Below, in pieces: positions 41,217-50,940 of a stretch of 64,000 bases of DNA (positions are counted from its first letter, which is position 1; every line of letters begins with the position of its first letter). The position numbers were made by a program, and so were the translations under genes. The DNA is taken from positions 315,752-379,751 of the forward strand of contig NZ_LMMR01000004.1 of the NCBI RefSeq assembly GCF_001422325.1. Direction: 5' to 3'. The notes under the pieces were generated by a model. It had not been told where the DNA came from. It ran no database searches and was given only the letters and a program-made list of their open reading frames with translations. Source of the DNA: Leifsonia sp. Leaf264. Its GTDB lineage: Bacteria; Actinomycetota; Actinomycetes; Actinomycetales; Microbacteriaceae.

Positions 41217-42254
41217 TCAGTCGCCGTCCATCGTCACCACGACGGCACCGCGCTTGCGGTGCGTGTCGACCCGGCGGTGGGCGTCGGCGATCCGATCGAG
41301 CGGGTACGTGCTGTCGATGACGGCTCGAAGCGCACCCCTCTCGACGAGTTCGGTGATGACGCGGAGGTCGTGCTTCTTGGCGGCGGTGGAGCGCAGCCCG
41401 GTGAAGGCTATGGCGGCCCGCGTGCGACCGAGATGAAGGCGGCGGGCGAGCGTGGTCCAGGCCATCTGCAGCAACAGACCCGGTGTTGGCACGGTGCGCA
41501 GGTACACGCCGCCGTCGGCGAGCGATGGGCGGGCCTGGCGATACGAACTCACGCCGACGGCGTCGAAGATCACGTCGTAGCTGGTGTCGGGCCGACGTCC
41601 GCCATGGCCTGATCGTGCGGATGCCGCCCGCCAGTCCTCCACCGTGTAGTCGACGACGCGCTCCGCACCCAGCGATGCGACGAGCTCGACGTTCGGCGTG
41701 CTGCACACGCCGCTGACCGTCGCGCCCATCTGGACGGCCAGCTGCACGGCGGCCGATCCCACGCAGCCCGATGCGCCGATCACGAGCACGCGCTGCCCGG
41801 GACGGAGCCTCGCCGTGTCGCGCAGGAAGGAGAGCGCCGTGCCGTCGACCAGGGCGGCGCCCTCGGCTTCAGTCACCCCGGCAGGCAGCGCTGCGATCGC
41901 CGCATCCCACGGCAGCACCAGGTGCGTGGCGTGACCGCCCATCGACGAGCCCGTCACCCCGAAGACCCTGTCGCCGACCCGGAAGGGAGCGTTGGGCGTG
42001 TCGTCACGCGTCTCGCCGACGTCGATCACCTCGCCCACGATGTCCGAGCCGAGCACGGGGATCCGCGGATGCCGCAGGCCGAAGTAGAGGCGCGCGAACG
42101 CCGGGTCGCCCGCCCGGGCGGCCGCGTCGGCGGCGCCCACCGTCGCGGCCAGCACCCGGATCACGAGCTCGCCGGGGCCGGCGACCGGAGTCGGGGCATC
42201 CGTCACCCTGACGACCTCGGGATCGCCGTAGCGCTCGTAGCGCGCGACCCTCAC
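41217..42254 (-). CDS. Zinc-independent MDR oxidoreductase (quinone oxidoreductase-like)
   Basis: A 345-residue medium-chain dehydrogenase/reductase. The GroES-like N-terminal half contains VLGSDIVGEV and FRVGDRVFG. The Rossmann half has VLVIGASGCVGSAAVQLAVQMGA. The catalytic and structural zinc cysteine clusters are absent, as in zeta-crystallin/quinone oxidoreductases. It uses NADPH; substrate unknown. The ATG overlaps the stop of the XRE regulator gene (ATGA at 42251-42254), making it the third gene of the operon that starts at 42903. It might therefore be controlled by that regulator. Confidence 0.9.
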   Translation of the reverse strand: MRVARYERYGDPEVVRVTDAPTPVAGPGELVIRVLAATVGAADAAARAGDPAFARLYFGLRHPRIPVLGSDIVGEVIDVGETRDDTPNAPFRVGDRVFGVTGSSMGGHATHLVLPWDAAIAALPAGVTEAEGAALVDGTALSFLRDTARLRPGQRVLVIGASGCVGSAAVQLAVQMGATVSGVCSTPNVELVASLGAERVVDYTVEDWRAASARSGHGGRRPDTSYDVIFDAVGVSSYRQARPSLADGGVYLRTVPTPGLLLQMAWTTLARRLHLGRTRAAIAFTGLRSTAAKKHDLRVITELVERGALRAVIDSTYPLDRIADAHRRVDTHRKRGAVVVTMDGD

Positions 42255-42478
42255 GAGCCGTCACCGCTCGGGTAGCTGAAGACGTCGTCGAGCCTGACGC
42301 CGAGTGCCGCGGCGATCTGGAACGCCAACTCGAGCGTGGGGGAGTATCGACCCTGCTCGATGGCGATGACGGTCTGCCTGGTGACGCCGATGCGTTCGGC
42401 CAGCTGCGCCTGCGTCATCTCGCCCGCGTCGGCTCGCAGGGCGCGTATGCGGTTGGAGACCCGCGTCGGCTTCACCAT
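42251..42478 (-). CDS. Small XRE-family (YozG-like) transcriptional regulator
   Basis: A 75-residue protein that is almost entirely one Cro/CI helix-turn-helix: MTQAQLAERIGVTRQTVIAIEQGRYSPTLELAFQIAAALG, ending in the DDVFSY tail typical of YozG-like regulators. These are usually paired with a small membrane protein of about 140 residues, as here. Its ATG (42478) overlaps the stop of the membrane protein gene (42472). The matching pair of 18-bp dyads upstream of 42903 is the likely operator set. Confidence 0.92.
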   Translation of the reverse strand: MVKPTRVSNRIRALRADAGEMTQAQLAERIGVTRQTVIAIEQGRYSPTLELAFQIAAALGVRLDDVFSYPSGDGS

Positions 42479-42903
42479 GACGGGTCGATCCCGCGGCGAT
42501 AGGCGACGAGCTTGATGATCGATCCGACGACGGCCGAGAGAACGAACCCCAGGTAGATGGCGTTCGCGATCCAGAAGTAGGGCTGCTCGAGCATGGTCAG
42601 GGCGAGGGCGAGCAGTGAGCCGCCGATCACGAACCAGGAGGCGCGGGCCTCGCCGAAGCGGTTGATCTGCCGATCGCGGGCGTCGCTGGAGTAGTCGTCG
42701 CTCGGCTTCGCGATCTCGACCACGATGCGGCCGATGATGGCCGCCACGATCGACACCCCGAGCGACACCAGGAACGGCACGACGTAGGCGACGTCGGCCA
42801 GCGGTCCGCCTGCCGCCTGGCCGATGATCACGGCGACGTAGGCGATGTAGACCCCCGCGCTGACGACGAGGTAGACCCAGACGCCCTTCTCTTCGTAGGA
42901 CAT
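42472..42903 (-). CDS. Four-helix membrane protein paired with the XRE regulator
   Basis: A 143-residue protein with transmembrane helices at about 8-30, 36-60, 84-106 and 110-132. A polar cytoplasmic loop (AKPSDDYSSDARDRQINRFG) lies between helices 2 and 3. Such proteins occur directly upstream of YozG-type regulators in many Gram-positives; a membrane sensor or anti-regulator role is proposed by context, not proven. First gene of an operon with the XRE regulator and the MDR oxidoreductase. Confidence 0.82.
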   Translation of the reverse strand: MSYEEKGVWVYLVVSAGVYIAYVAVIIGQAAGGPLADVAYVVPFLVSLGVSIVAAIIGRIVVEIAKPSDDYSSDARDRQINRFGEARASWFVIGGSLLALALTMLEQPYFWIANAIYLGFVLSAVVGSIIKLVAYRRGIDPSW

Positions 42904-42934
42904 GCGCTGCTCCGATGCTGATGCTGCTGTCGAA

Positions 42935-42998
42935 TGTAAAGAATGCTTGACATGGAGAAGCTAGGCCGCCGTCGATCCGATGTCAAGGATTATTTACA
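42935..42998 (-). promoter_or_regulatory. XRE operon promoter bracketed by two 18-bp operators
   Basis: On the minus strand TTGACA (42986-42981), a 17-bp spacer and TAGCTT (42963-42958) form a good promoter for the operon at 42903. TGTAAAGAATGCTTGACA (42935-42952) and its near-inverse (42981-42998, 16 of 18 identical) flank it, one over the -35 and one just after the start point. Each is itself a TGTMAA-N6-TTKACA dyad. Confidence 0.75.
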
Positions 42999-43180
42999 TG
43001 GGTGTCGAGTGGATGCCGGCACTACCTGCTCGCGTCCGACGGGGTCGACGAGCCGCGCTGAGTCGCGACGCGCGGCGGGGTCCTCGCTTCGGCGGGGACC
43101 CCACAGTCATGTCCGGGGGATAACCGGATGGCCTGCGTGCATCGGGCTCCCTAGCGTTGAAGAGTCGCACCGGATCGGTC

Positions 43181-43214
43181 GCGAACCACCCGCATCAGCG
43201 AACCACCCGCATCA
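43181..43214 (+). repeat. Perfect 17-bp tandem duplication in a 5' leader
   Basis: GCGAACCACCCGCATCA occurs twice without spacer, directly before the ribosome binding site of the DUF4190-like gene. Confidence 0.8.
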
Positions 43215-43231
43215 GAAGGAGTCACCAGACC

Positions 43232-43528
43232 ATGTCCACCACAGCCCCTCTCGCTCCCACCGCACTCACGGTCGAGCCCGCACGCGGCCTCAGCATCTCG
43301 AGTCTCGTGATCGGGATCGTCTCGATCGCCGCCGGGTGGACGCTCATAGCCCCCGTCGCCGGTCTCGTCCTGGGCGTGCTCGCCCTCCGGCGCGAACCGG
43401 CCGGCCGCACCCTCGCCATCTGGGGCATCGTGCTCAACGGCCTGATGCTGGCCGGGGTCGTCCTGTTCACCGGGATTGCTCTGCTGTTCGGCCTCGCCCT
43501 GCTCCCGTTCGCCTTCATCGGGGGATGA
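43232..43528 (+). CDS. Small DUF4190-like membrane protein
   Basis: A 98-residue protein with three closely spaced hydrophobic segments (about 20-50 as a hairpin, then 62-95). The motif SLVIGIVSIAAGW.APVAGLVLGVLALRR is typical of DUF4190, a widespread two-helix domain of unknown function in Actinobacteria. AAGGAG is well placed before ATG 43232. Its C-terminal end is a Phe-rich helix. Role unknown. Confidence 0.78.
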   Translation: MSTTAPLAPTALTVEPARGLSISSLVIGIVSIAAGWTLIAPVAGLVLGVLALRREPAGRTLAIWGIVLNGLMLAGVVLFTGIALLFGLALLPFAFIGG

Positions 43529-43805
43529 CTCCCGCAGCCCCAGCTGCCGACTTCAGCAGACGCTGCGCGGGTCGACGACGGAATCCGTTCCGAAACGTCG
43601 ATCGCGCGGCGTTTTCCTGCGTGCACTGTGTCCACGTCTGAAGACTCCTGCGCGCTCCGACGGCTAGGCTGGAGGGGAGGCGACGATGCCTCATGACCCA
43701 CAGATCCGGTACCTCACGGGTGCCGGCCGACAGCAGGCAACGGAGCCCTTTGTGACCAGCAGTGCGCCCACCATCCCGTCGAGGCGAGCGAGCGAGGAGG
43801 CGATG

Positions 43806-45290
43806 ATGGCGAAGACGCCCACGTCGCCGGCGTCGCCGACGCCGAGCCCCGGATTCCGCATCGAGAGTGATTCGCTCGGCACAGTCGAGGTGCCGGAGGA
43901 CGCGTACTGGGGCATCCACACGAAGCGCGCGCTCGACAACTTCCCCATCGCCAAGCGGCCCATCTCGGTCTACCCCGACTTCGTGGTCGCCCTCGCGAGC
44001 GTGAAGCAGGCCGCGGCCCGGGCCAATCTCGAGGTCGGCGTGATCAGCGCCGAGAAGGCGCGCTGGATCGATGCGGCCTGCCAGCGGATCATCAACGGAG
44101 CCCGCCACGACCAGTTCGTCGTCGGAGTGATCCAGGGCGGCGCCGGCACCTCGACCAACATGAACGCCAACGAGGTCATCGCCAACCTGGCGCTCGAGCT
44201 CGCCGGTTACGAGAAGGGGCGCTACGACATCCTGCACCCCATCGACGACGTCAACCGCAGCCAGTCGACCAACGACACCTACCCGACGGCACTGAAGATC
44301 GCGCTGGCGTTCTCCCTCAAGCACCTCCTCGCCGAACTGGCTTTGCTGCGCGGATCGTTCGCCGCCAAGGGCGAGGAGTTCGCCAGCGTGCTGAAGGTCG
44401 GACGCACGCAGTTGCAGGATGCCGTTCCCATGACGCTCGGCCAGGAGTTCCACGGCTACGCCACCACGCTGGGCGAGGACTACGACAGGCTCACCGAGAC
44501 CACCTGGCTGCTCGCCGAGGTCAACATCGGCGCCACCGCGATCGGCACCGGCATCACCGCGGATCCCGGATACGCCGTCGCCGCCATCCGTCACCTGAAC
44601 GAGATCACGGGGCTGCACCTCGAGGGCGCCCCAGACCTCATCGAGTCCACGAGCGACGCCGGCGCGTTCATGTCGTTCAGCGGATCGCTCAAGCGCAGTG
44701 CCATCAAGCTCTCGAAGATCTGCAACGACCTGCGACTGCTCTCGTCTGGTCCGCAGGCCGGGTTCGGCGAGATCAACCTGCCCGCCAAACAGGCAGGGTC
44801 CTCGATCATGCCGGGCAAGGTCAACCCCGTCATCCCCGAGGCCGTGAGCCAGGTGGCCTACGCCATCGCCGGTGCCGACGTCACCGTCACGATGGCGGCT
44901 GAGGCCGGGCAGCTGCAGCTCAACGCCTTCGAGCCGGTCATCGCGCATTCGCTGCTGCAGAGCCTGGCCTGGATGACCCAGGCCTGCTGGACCCTGCGCG
45001 TGAACTGCATCGACGGGATCACGGCCAACACCGAGCGTCTCGACGCGATGGTGGCATCGAGCGTCGGCGTGATCACGGCGCTCATCCCGATCATCGGCTA
45101 CACCGAGGCTGCACGACTGGCCAAGCAGGCGCTGCTGACGGGGCGTCCTGTGGCCGACCTCGTCGTCGAGGCCGGACTGATGAGCCGCGAGGAGGTGCTG
45201 GCGCATCTCGCGCCGGAGCGCCTTCTCGGCCTGGAGCGGGTCACGACAGCGGTCCAGGCGCACGAGCGCAAGGGCGAGCCGTCGGAGTGA
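43806..45290 (+). CDS. aspA: Aspartate ammonia-lyase
   Basis: Reversible deamination of aspartate to fumarate. From ATG 43806 the product has 494 residues. SLGTVEVPEDAYWGIHTKRALDNFPI opens the aspartase core, GAGTSTNMNANEVIANLA and NRSQSTNDTYPTAL follow, and the flexible signature loop GSSIMPGKVNP is at 331-341 with the catalytic Ser. AGGAGG sits five bases before ATG 43806. A second possible start at ATG 43686, also with GGAGGGGAGG upstream, would add 40 residues not expected for the family. Aspartase is favoured over fumarase because of the overall AspA-like N-terminus. A long hairpin follows. Confidence 0.92.
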   Translation: MAKTPTSPASPTPSPGFRIESDSLGTVEVPEDAYWGIHTKRALDNFPIAKRPISVYPDFVVALASVKQAAARANLEVGVISAEKARWIDAACQRIINGARHDQFVVGVIQGGAGTSTNMNANEVIANLALELAGYEKGRYDILHPIDDVNRSQSTNDTYPTALKIALAFSLKHLLAELALLRGSFAAKGEEFASVLKVGRTQLQDAVPMTLGQEFHGYATTLGEDYDRLTETTWLLAEVNIGATAIGTGITADPGYAVAAIRHLNEITGLHLEGAPDLIESTSDAGAFMSFSGSLKRSAIKLSKICNDLRLLSSGPQAGFGEINLPAKQAGSSIMPGKVNPVIPEAVSQVAYAIAGADVTVTMAAEAGQLQLNAFEPVIAHSLLQSLAWMTQACWTLRVNCIDGITANTERLDAMVASSVGVITALIPIIGYTEAARLAKQALLTGRPVADLVVEAGLMSREEVLAHLAPERLLGLERVTTAVQAHERKGEPSE

Positions 45291-45321
45291 CCCCCGTTCG
45301 CTGAGGACTGAGAGAAGCGAC

Positions 45322-45367
45322 CGTCCGAAGCGCCTCGAGCCGCTTCACGGCAGGGGCGCTTCGGACG
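45322..45367. terminator. Hairpin after aspA
   Basis: Perfect 13-bp stem CGTCCGAAGCGCC/GGCGCTTCGGACG (45322-45334, 45355-45367) with a 20-nt loop. No T-tract; rho-dependent or processing role possible. Confidence 0.6.
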
Positions 45368-45460
45368 CGGGTGGGTCTTCGGTCACGTTGTCGCGTCACG
45401 TCTCGCGGTCTGCCGGATACGCTCACGGCGCTGGCGCGCCTTCCGCTCCTGCTCCGCCTT

Positions 45461-45502
45461 GGGTGGTCTGCCGCGTTGCTGCGCGCCGCGCCTAGACCAC
45501 CC
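45461..45502 (-). terminator. Hairpin at the end of the FAH-family gene
   Basis: GGGTGGTCT (45461-45469) and AGACCACCC (45494-45502) pair perfectly over 9 bp. The right arm includes the stop codon of the minus-strand gene. Confidence 0.45.
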
Positions 45503-46367
45503 GGCAGAACGTCGTCAACGACCCGATGCCGCCGATGGAGATGGTCACGGCAGACCCGTCGCGCATGAACACCGGCGGCTTGCGCGAATAGCCGGCCCCG
45601 CCGGGGCTGCCGGTCGAGATCAGCGTGCCGGCCGGGATCGTCGCCGAGCGCGACAGGTAGCTGATGATCTCGGCCACGCTGCGCACCATCTCCGAGCTCG
45701 AGGCATCCTGCAGGATGCGACCGTCGAGGTTGGTGGTGAGCCAGACGTCCTGCGGGTCGCGGATCTCGTCCGCCGTCACGACCACGGGGCCCGTGGGCGT
45801 GAAGCCGTCGAATGACTTGCACCGGCTCCACTGGGCCTCGCTGAACTGGATGTTCCTCGCCGTGATGTCGTTCACGATCGTGTAGCCCCACACGTGGTCG
45901 AGGGCGTCGCGCACCGACACATTCTTCGCGGGAGTGCCGATGATGACACCGAGCTCCGCCTCGTAGTCGACCTGGTCCGAGATCTCCTCGGGCCAGGTGG
46001 TGGTGTTCTCGTGGCCGGTGAGCGAGTTCGGCCAGAGGGCGAACACGGTCATCGCCGTCTCGGTGCGCAGCTTCAGCTCCGAGGAGTGGGCGGCGTAGTT
46101 GGCGCCGATGGCGAGGATGTGCGGCGGCCGCAGAACGGCCGACGCGTGGCGCAGCCCGCTCACCGGGGTCATGCTCGTTCGATTCGCGATGGCGTTGGAG
46201 ACGACGGCGCGCACGTGGGCGAGGCCGGCGTCGCCGCGTTCGATCAACTCCTGCAGGTCGAGGGGAGCCTCGTCCATCACCTCGTCGAGGAACAGCGCCT
46301 CATCGTCGACGACAACGGCGAGCCGGTTGACCGACTCGCCCTCCACTCTGAGATGCGCGAACTTCAC
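45492..46367 (-). CDS. Fumarylacetoacetate hydrolase family protein
   Basis: A 291-residue protein. The N-terminal ~80 residues form the small FAH-N-like cap. The FAH domain has ILAIGANYAAHSSE, DYEAELGVIIG (metal-binding Glu pair), GYTIVNDITARNIQ, KSFDGFTPTGPVVV and LISTGSPGGAGYSR. Members hydrolyse, hydrate or decarboxylate beta-diketo acids with a divalent metal; the actual substrate is not determined by sequence. The GTG at 46367 has TAACCT six bases upstream on the minus strand, so it is leaderless. Convergent with aspA. Confidence 0.9.
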   Translation of the reverse strand: MKFAHLRVEGESVNRLAVVVDDEALFLDEVMDEAPLDLQELIERGDAGLAHVRAVVSNAIANRTSMTPVSGLRHASAVLRPPHILAIGANYAAHSSELKLRTETAMTVFALWPNSLTGHENTTTWPEEISDQVDYEAELGVIIGTPAKNVSVRDALDHVWGYTIVNDITARNIQFSEAQWSRCKSFDGFTPTGPVVVTADEIRDPQDVWLTTNLDGRILQDASSSEMVRSVAEIISYLSRSATIPAGTLISTGSPGGAGYSRKPPVFMRDGSAVTISIGGIGSLTTFCRVV

Positions 46368-46418
46368 TCGTCTAGGTTATCGGGGGCAGGCAGCACCCCG
46401 AGCCGACGGCGTGCTGCG

Positions 46419-47912
46419 TCATCCGGCTGCCGCCCGCCACAGGTGCATCCCGGCGTAGCTTCGCCACGGCGCCCACGCCGCCCCGCGCTCCCGGAGTTCC
46501 CTCTCGTCGGAGGGCAGACCGAGTCGGGTCGCTCCCTGCCGTAAGGCGAGGTCGCTGGTGAGGAGGACGTCGGGACTGCCGAGCACACGCATCGACAGGT
46601 AGCCGGCCGACCACGGGCCGATGCCCGGAACGGCGGTGAGAGCGGCCGTCAGCTCGTCGCGGGTCGCGGACATGTCGATCGTCAGGGTTCCGTCGCGGAG
46701 CCGTGCGGCCACGTCGAGGATGGTGGCGATGCGGCGCGTCGGTCCGCGCAGCACGTCGATGCCGCCGGCAGCGATCTGCTCGGCGGTGGGGAACAGGATC
46801 CAGCCGTCGGCCGTGCGCTCGCCGAGGGCGTCGGCGAGGTGCCCGAGGCTCGTGCGCGCCGAGGCGACGGAGACCTGCTGGCCGACGATGGTGCGGAACA
46901 GGGTCTCCTGAGGGTCGATCGTGCCGGGCACGCGGATGCCGGGCACGGCGGCGACAGAGGCCGCCAGGGCGGGGTCCGCGGCCAGTGCGGCGTCGATGGC
47001 CTCGGCGTCGGCATCCGCGTCGAGCAGACGGCGTACGCGGCTGACCAGCGGCATGAGGTCGGCGAGCGAGGCGACAGTGGCGTCGCAGAGGATCGCCGGC
47101 GAGTCGGCGTCGGGGTCGACCCGCATCGCGATGGTCGCGACCCCGTGGGGGAGGCGGATGGCGCGGGCGTAGGTCTCGCCATCCCAGGTCTCCACCCCGG
47201 CGATGGCCCGCACGCCGAGGAAGGTGAGCACTCCAACGCCGTCGAAGGGCGCGCGTGCGGGAAGGCGCAGGCTCACCGCCGTGGACCCCGGCACTGCGGC
47301 CACGGCGCCGCCGTGCCTGGCGTTCGCCCGTCGCGACCTGGCCCGCAGTTCGCTCGGGGTCAGTTCGTAGACCGCCGTGATCGTGTCGTTGAACTGACGG
47401 ATGCTGCCGAATCCGGCGGCGAAGGCCACATCGGAGATGGGCAGGTCGGTGCTGCCGAGCAGGATGCGCGCGGACTGGGCCCTGTGTGCGCGCGCCAGCG
47501 CCAGCGGACCGGCGCCGAGCTCTGCCCGCAGCACCCTGGTCAGGTGGCGCGGGGTGTAACCGAGGTGGGCGGCCAGCCCCGGGACTCCGTCGCGCTCGAC
47601 GACGCCGTCGGAGATGAGGCGCATGGCCCTGGCGGCGAGGTCGTCGCGTACGTTCCATTCCGGGGAGCCGGGCACGGCATCGGGCAGGCAGCGCTTGCAT
47701 GCGCGCAGCCCGGCCTCGTGGGCGGCCGCGGCCGTGAGGAAGAAGGAGACGTTCTTGCGCTGCGGCGTCATCGCCGGACAGCTCGGACGGCAGTAGATGC
47801 CGGTGGAGTGCACGCCGGTGATGAATTGCCCGTCGAAGCGTGAATCGCGGGAACTCATGGCCCGATAGCGCTGCTCGAAGAGGGCGTCGGCGGTGCCGGA
47901 TGGTGCGTTCAT
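46419..47912 (-). CDS. Ada-type regulator/AlkA DNA-3-methyladenine glycosylase fusion
   Basis: Base-excision repair of alkylated DNA joined to an alkylation sensor. The 497-residue protein starts with the Ada zinc domain (STGIYCRPSC, Cys41 and Cys45, and CKRC, Cys72 and Cys75). Methyl transfer to the first Cys activates Ada. An AraC helix-turn-helix region (about 90-200) follows, with HLGYTPRHLTRVLRAELG and FAAGFGSIRQFNDTI. Next come an AlkA N-terminal domain and the HhH-GPD glycosylase with VPGIGPWSAGYL and the catalytic Asp in TSDLAL (about 450). The O6-methylguanine methyltransferase module of true Ada is absent. ATG 47912 has GGAGG upstream. Confidence 0.92.
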   Translation of the reverse strand: MNAPSGTADALFEQRYRAMSSRDSRFDGQFITGVHSTGIYCRPSCPAMTPQRKNVSFFLTAAAAHEAGLRACKRCLPDAVPGSPEWNVRDDLAARAMRLISDGVVERDGVPGLAAHLGYTPRHLTRVLRAELGAGPLALARAHRAQSARILLGSTDLPISDVAFAAGFGSIRQFNDTITAVYELTPSELRARSRRANARHGGAVAAVPGSTAVSLRLPARAPFDGVGVLTFLGVRAIAGVETWDGETYARAIRLPHGVATIAMRVDPDADSPAILCDATVASLADLMPLVSRVRRLLDADADAEAIDAALAADPALAASVAAVPGIRVPGTIDPQETLFRTIVGQQVSVASARTSLGHLADALGERTADGWILFPTAEQIAAGGIDVLRGPTRRIATILDVAARLRDGTLTIDMSATRDELTAALTAVPGIGPWSAGYLSMRVLGSPDVLLTSDLALRQGATRLGLPSDERELRERGAAWAPWRSYAGMHLWRAAAG

Positions 47913-48040
47913 GCCTCCAGCCTCGCACGGGAGGATGACATCCGTCAGCGGTTTTCGGACATCGCCGCGCGGGCTCACGGATCGGGGGCGTCAGCGATCT
48001 GCGGCGGAGTCAAGGGGGAGCGCCCACCCCGGCCCGTCGC

Positions 48041-48056
48041 TAGCCTGTTGAGCATG
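48041..48056 (+). promoter_or_regulatory. Leaderless -10 box of the YihY gene
   Basis: TAGCCT (48041-48046), seven bases, ATG 48054. Confidence 0.6.
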
Positions 48057-49088
48057 AGCGACGACGGATTCCTGAAGAAGGCCACAGCCTGGGCCCTCGG
48101 CACGAAGCCCGTGCGGGCGTTCCTGCTCTACAGCGAGCACCACGGCCCGATGCTCGCCGACAGCGTCACCTACAGGGTGCTGTTCTCCGTGTTCGCCGGA
48201 GTGTTCCTCGGCTTCGCCATCGCCGGCATCTGGCTGGCCGGGAACACCGAGGCCATGGACGCGCTCATCAGAGCCGTGAACAGCACCATCCCCGGACTCA
48301 TCGGCGAGGGCAACCTCATCGATCCGAAGGATCTCGTGCAGCCCATCACGCTCGGGGTCGCCGGCATCCTGGCGCTCGTCGGTCTGGTCGGCACGGCCAT
48401 CGGTGCCATCGGCTCCCTGCAGACGGCATTCCGCAACATCGCCGACCAGCCGAATGACAGCACGTTCTTCCTCTGGCTTATCCTGCGGAACCTCGGTCTC
48501 GCCATCGGCTTCGGTGCTGCCCTGCTCGCCGCCGCCGCCGTCACGTACTTCAGCACCGCGGCCCTCGACTCCGTCTTCTCCTGGGCCGGGGCCTCCTGGC
48601 TGGCCGACGCCGGCACGCGTGCAGTGAGCATCCTGGTGATCTTCGTCATCGACACCCTCGTGGTCGCCATCATGTTCCGGATGCTGTCGGGCCTGCGCCC
48701 CGATGCCCGCTCGCTGTGGACGGGGGCCATCCTCGGCGGCATCGGACTCACGGTGCTGCAGGTGCTCTCCAGCCTGTTCGTGGGCGGCGCGACCAGCAAT
48801 CCATTGCTGGCGTCATTCGGATCGCTCATCGCCCTGCTGCTCTGGCTCAACCTCTCCAGCCAGGTGATCCTGATCGCCGGCGCGTACATCGTGACGGGCG
48901 TCGAGGAGAAGAAGGACCGCGTGCGAGCCCGTTTCGGTGCAGACACCTTCGAAAGCCGCCGGGTTCAACGTGCCGAGAACGCCGTCGAGGCCGCTGCCGC
49001 CGAGTTGGAGGTGGCCCGCGAGGCCGCGAGGAACGCCTCGGACAAGGCCGCCGAGAAGGCCCGCGAGAAGGCGGCTGCGGGCAAGTAG
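48054..49088 (+). CDS. YihY/BrkB-family membrane protein
   Basis: A 344-residue integral membrane protein with about six helices. The YihY pattern includes DSVTYRVLFSVFAGVFLGFAIAG near the N-terminus, an IGAIGSLQTAFRNI segment and LLWLNLSSQVILIAGAY in the last helix. A charged, Ala/Glu/Lys-rich C-terminal helix (about 290-344) is probably a cytoplasmic coiled coil. The family was once annotated as ribonuclease BN, which is incorrect; its function is unknown, with transport or envelope roles suggested. Confidence 0.9.
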   Translation: MSDDGFLKKATAWALGTKPVRAFLLYSEHHGPMLADSVTYRVLFSVFAGVFLGFAIAGIWLAGNTEAMDALIRAVNSTIPGLIGEGNLIDPKDLVQPITLGVAGILALVGLVGTAIGAIGSLQTAFRNIADQPNDSTFFLWLILRNLGLAIGFGAALLAAAAVTYFSTAALDSVFSWAGASWLADAGTRAVSILVIFVIDTLVVAIMFRMLSGLRPDARSLWTGAILGGIGLTVLQVLSSLFVGGATSNPLLASFGSLIALLLWLNLSSQVILIAGAYIVTGVEEKKDRVRARFGADTFESRRVQRAENAVEAAAAELEVAREAARNASDKAAEKAREKAAAGK

Positions 49089-49152
49089 GACGGGTCAGCC
49101 CCCGTGGTGCCGACCCGATCCTGACGGCGCGGGCCCGCGCGCACCGCGGTCC

Positions 49153-49164
49153 TAGGCTGATCGC

Positions 49165-49167
<3 letters not shown>
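49153..49167 (+). promoter_or_regulatory. Leaderless -10 box of the FAD-linked oxidase gene
   Basis: TAGGCT (49153-49158), six bases, ATG 49165. Confidence 0.6.
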
Positions 49168-50634
<1,467 letters not shown>

Positions 50635-50940
50635 CCCCCGCGCCTCTCCCCACCGGCCGCGCGCTGCCGCCGTGTGAAGGCATCCGGCAGCCGCTTGTCC
50701 CGGTATCCCGGGCCTCGCGCCGCCGTTGCCTTCACACGGCGGCAGGAATGCCTTCACACGGTGGCGACGACAGCCGTGGCGGGGCGCGGGACACAAGAAA
50801 ATCTCGTCGTCCGGTGGTGCGGCAGTGCCTGCGACTCGACCGGCCGACGAGATTGGCCTACAACCAGAATGCCTCCCTGAAGCGTTCGCCGCAAGGGGAA
50901 TCGGTGTGCAATCGATGAACGGATCGGGTTTGATGGAGCC
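50635..50940. other. 306-bp intergenic region between the FAD-linked oxidase and FKBP genes
   Basis: It contains copy 1 of the ~105-bp intergenic repeat (50666-50770) and a separate dyad AATCTCGTCG/CGACGAGATT (50800-50809 with 50845-50854). The ribosome binding site of the FKBP gene (GGAG at about 50934) follows. No credible gene. Confidence 0.6.
50666..50770. repeat. Intergenic inverted repeat element, copy 1
   Basis: CCGTGTGAAGGCATC near the left end (from about 50669) faces two inverted copies of GCCTTCACACGG near the right end (50728 and 50750), the last followed by TGGCGACGA. The same arrangement recurs at 55638-55740. Confidence 0.75.

Larger units (their letters stand above)
42904..43231. 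other. 328-bp intergenic region between the XRE operon and the DUF4190-like gene
   Basis: It holds the XRE promoter/operators (42935-42998). A GC-rich stretch with no recognisable gene follows at 43000-43140. A possible -10 TAGCGT lies at about 43152, then the 17-bp tandem duplication at 43181-43214 and the AAGGAG ribosome binding site at about 43216. Confidence 0.5.

Noticed and set aside
43515-45263. 582-codon minus-strand frame opposite aspA
   Set aside because: Antisense of a textbook aspartase; no independent coding evidence.
48054-49088. YihY as ribonuclease BN
   Set aside because: That name is an old misannotation; the product is a multi-helix membrane protein without nuclease motifs.
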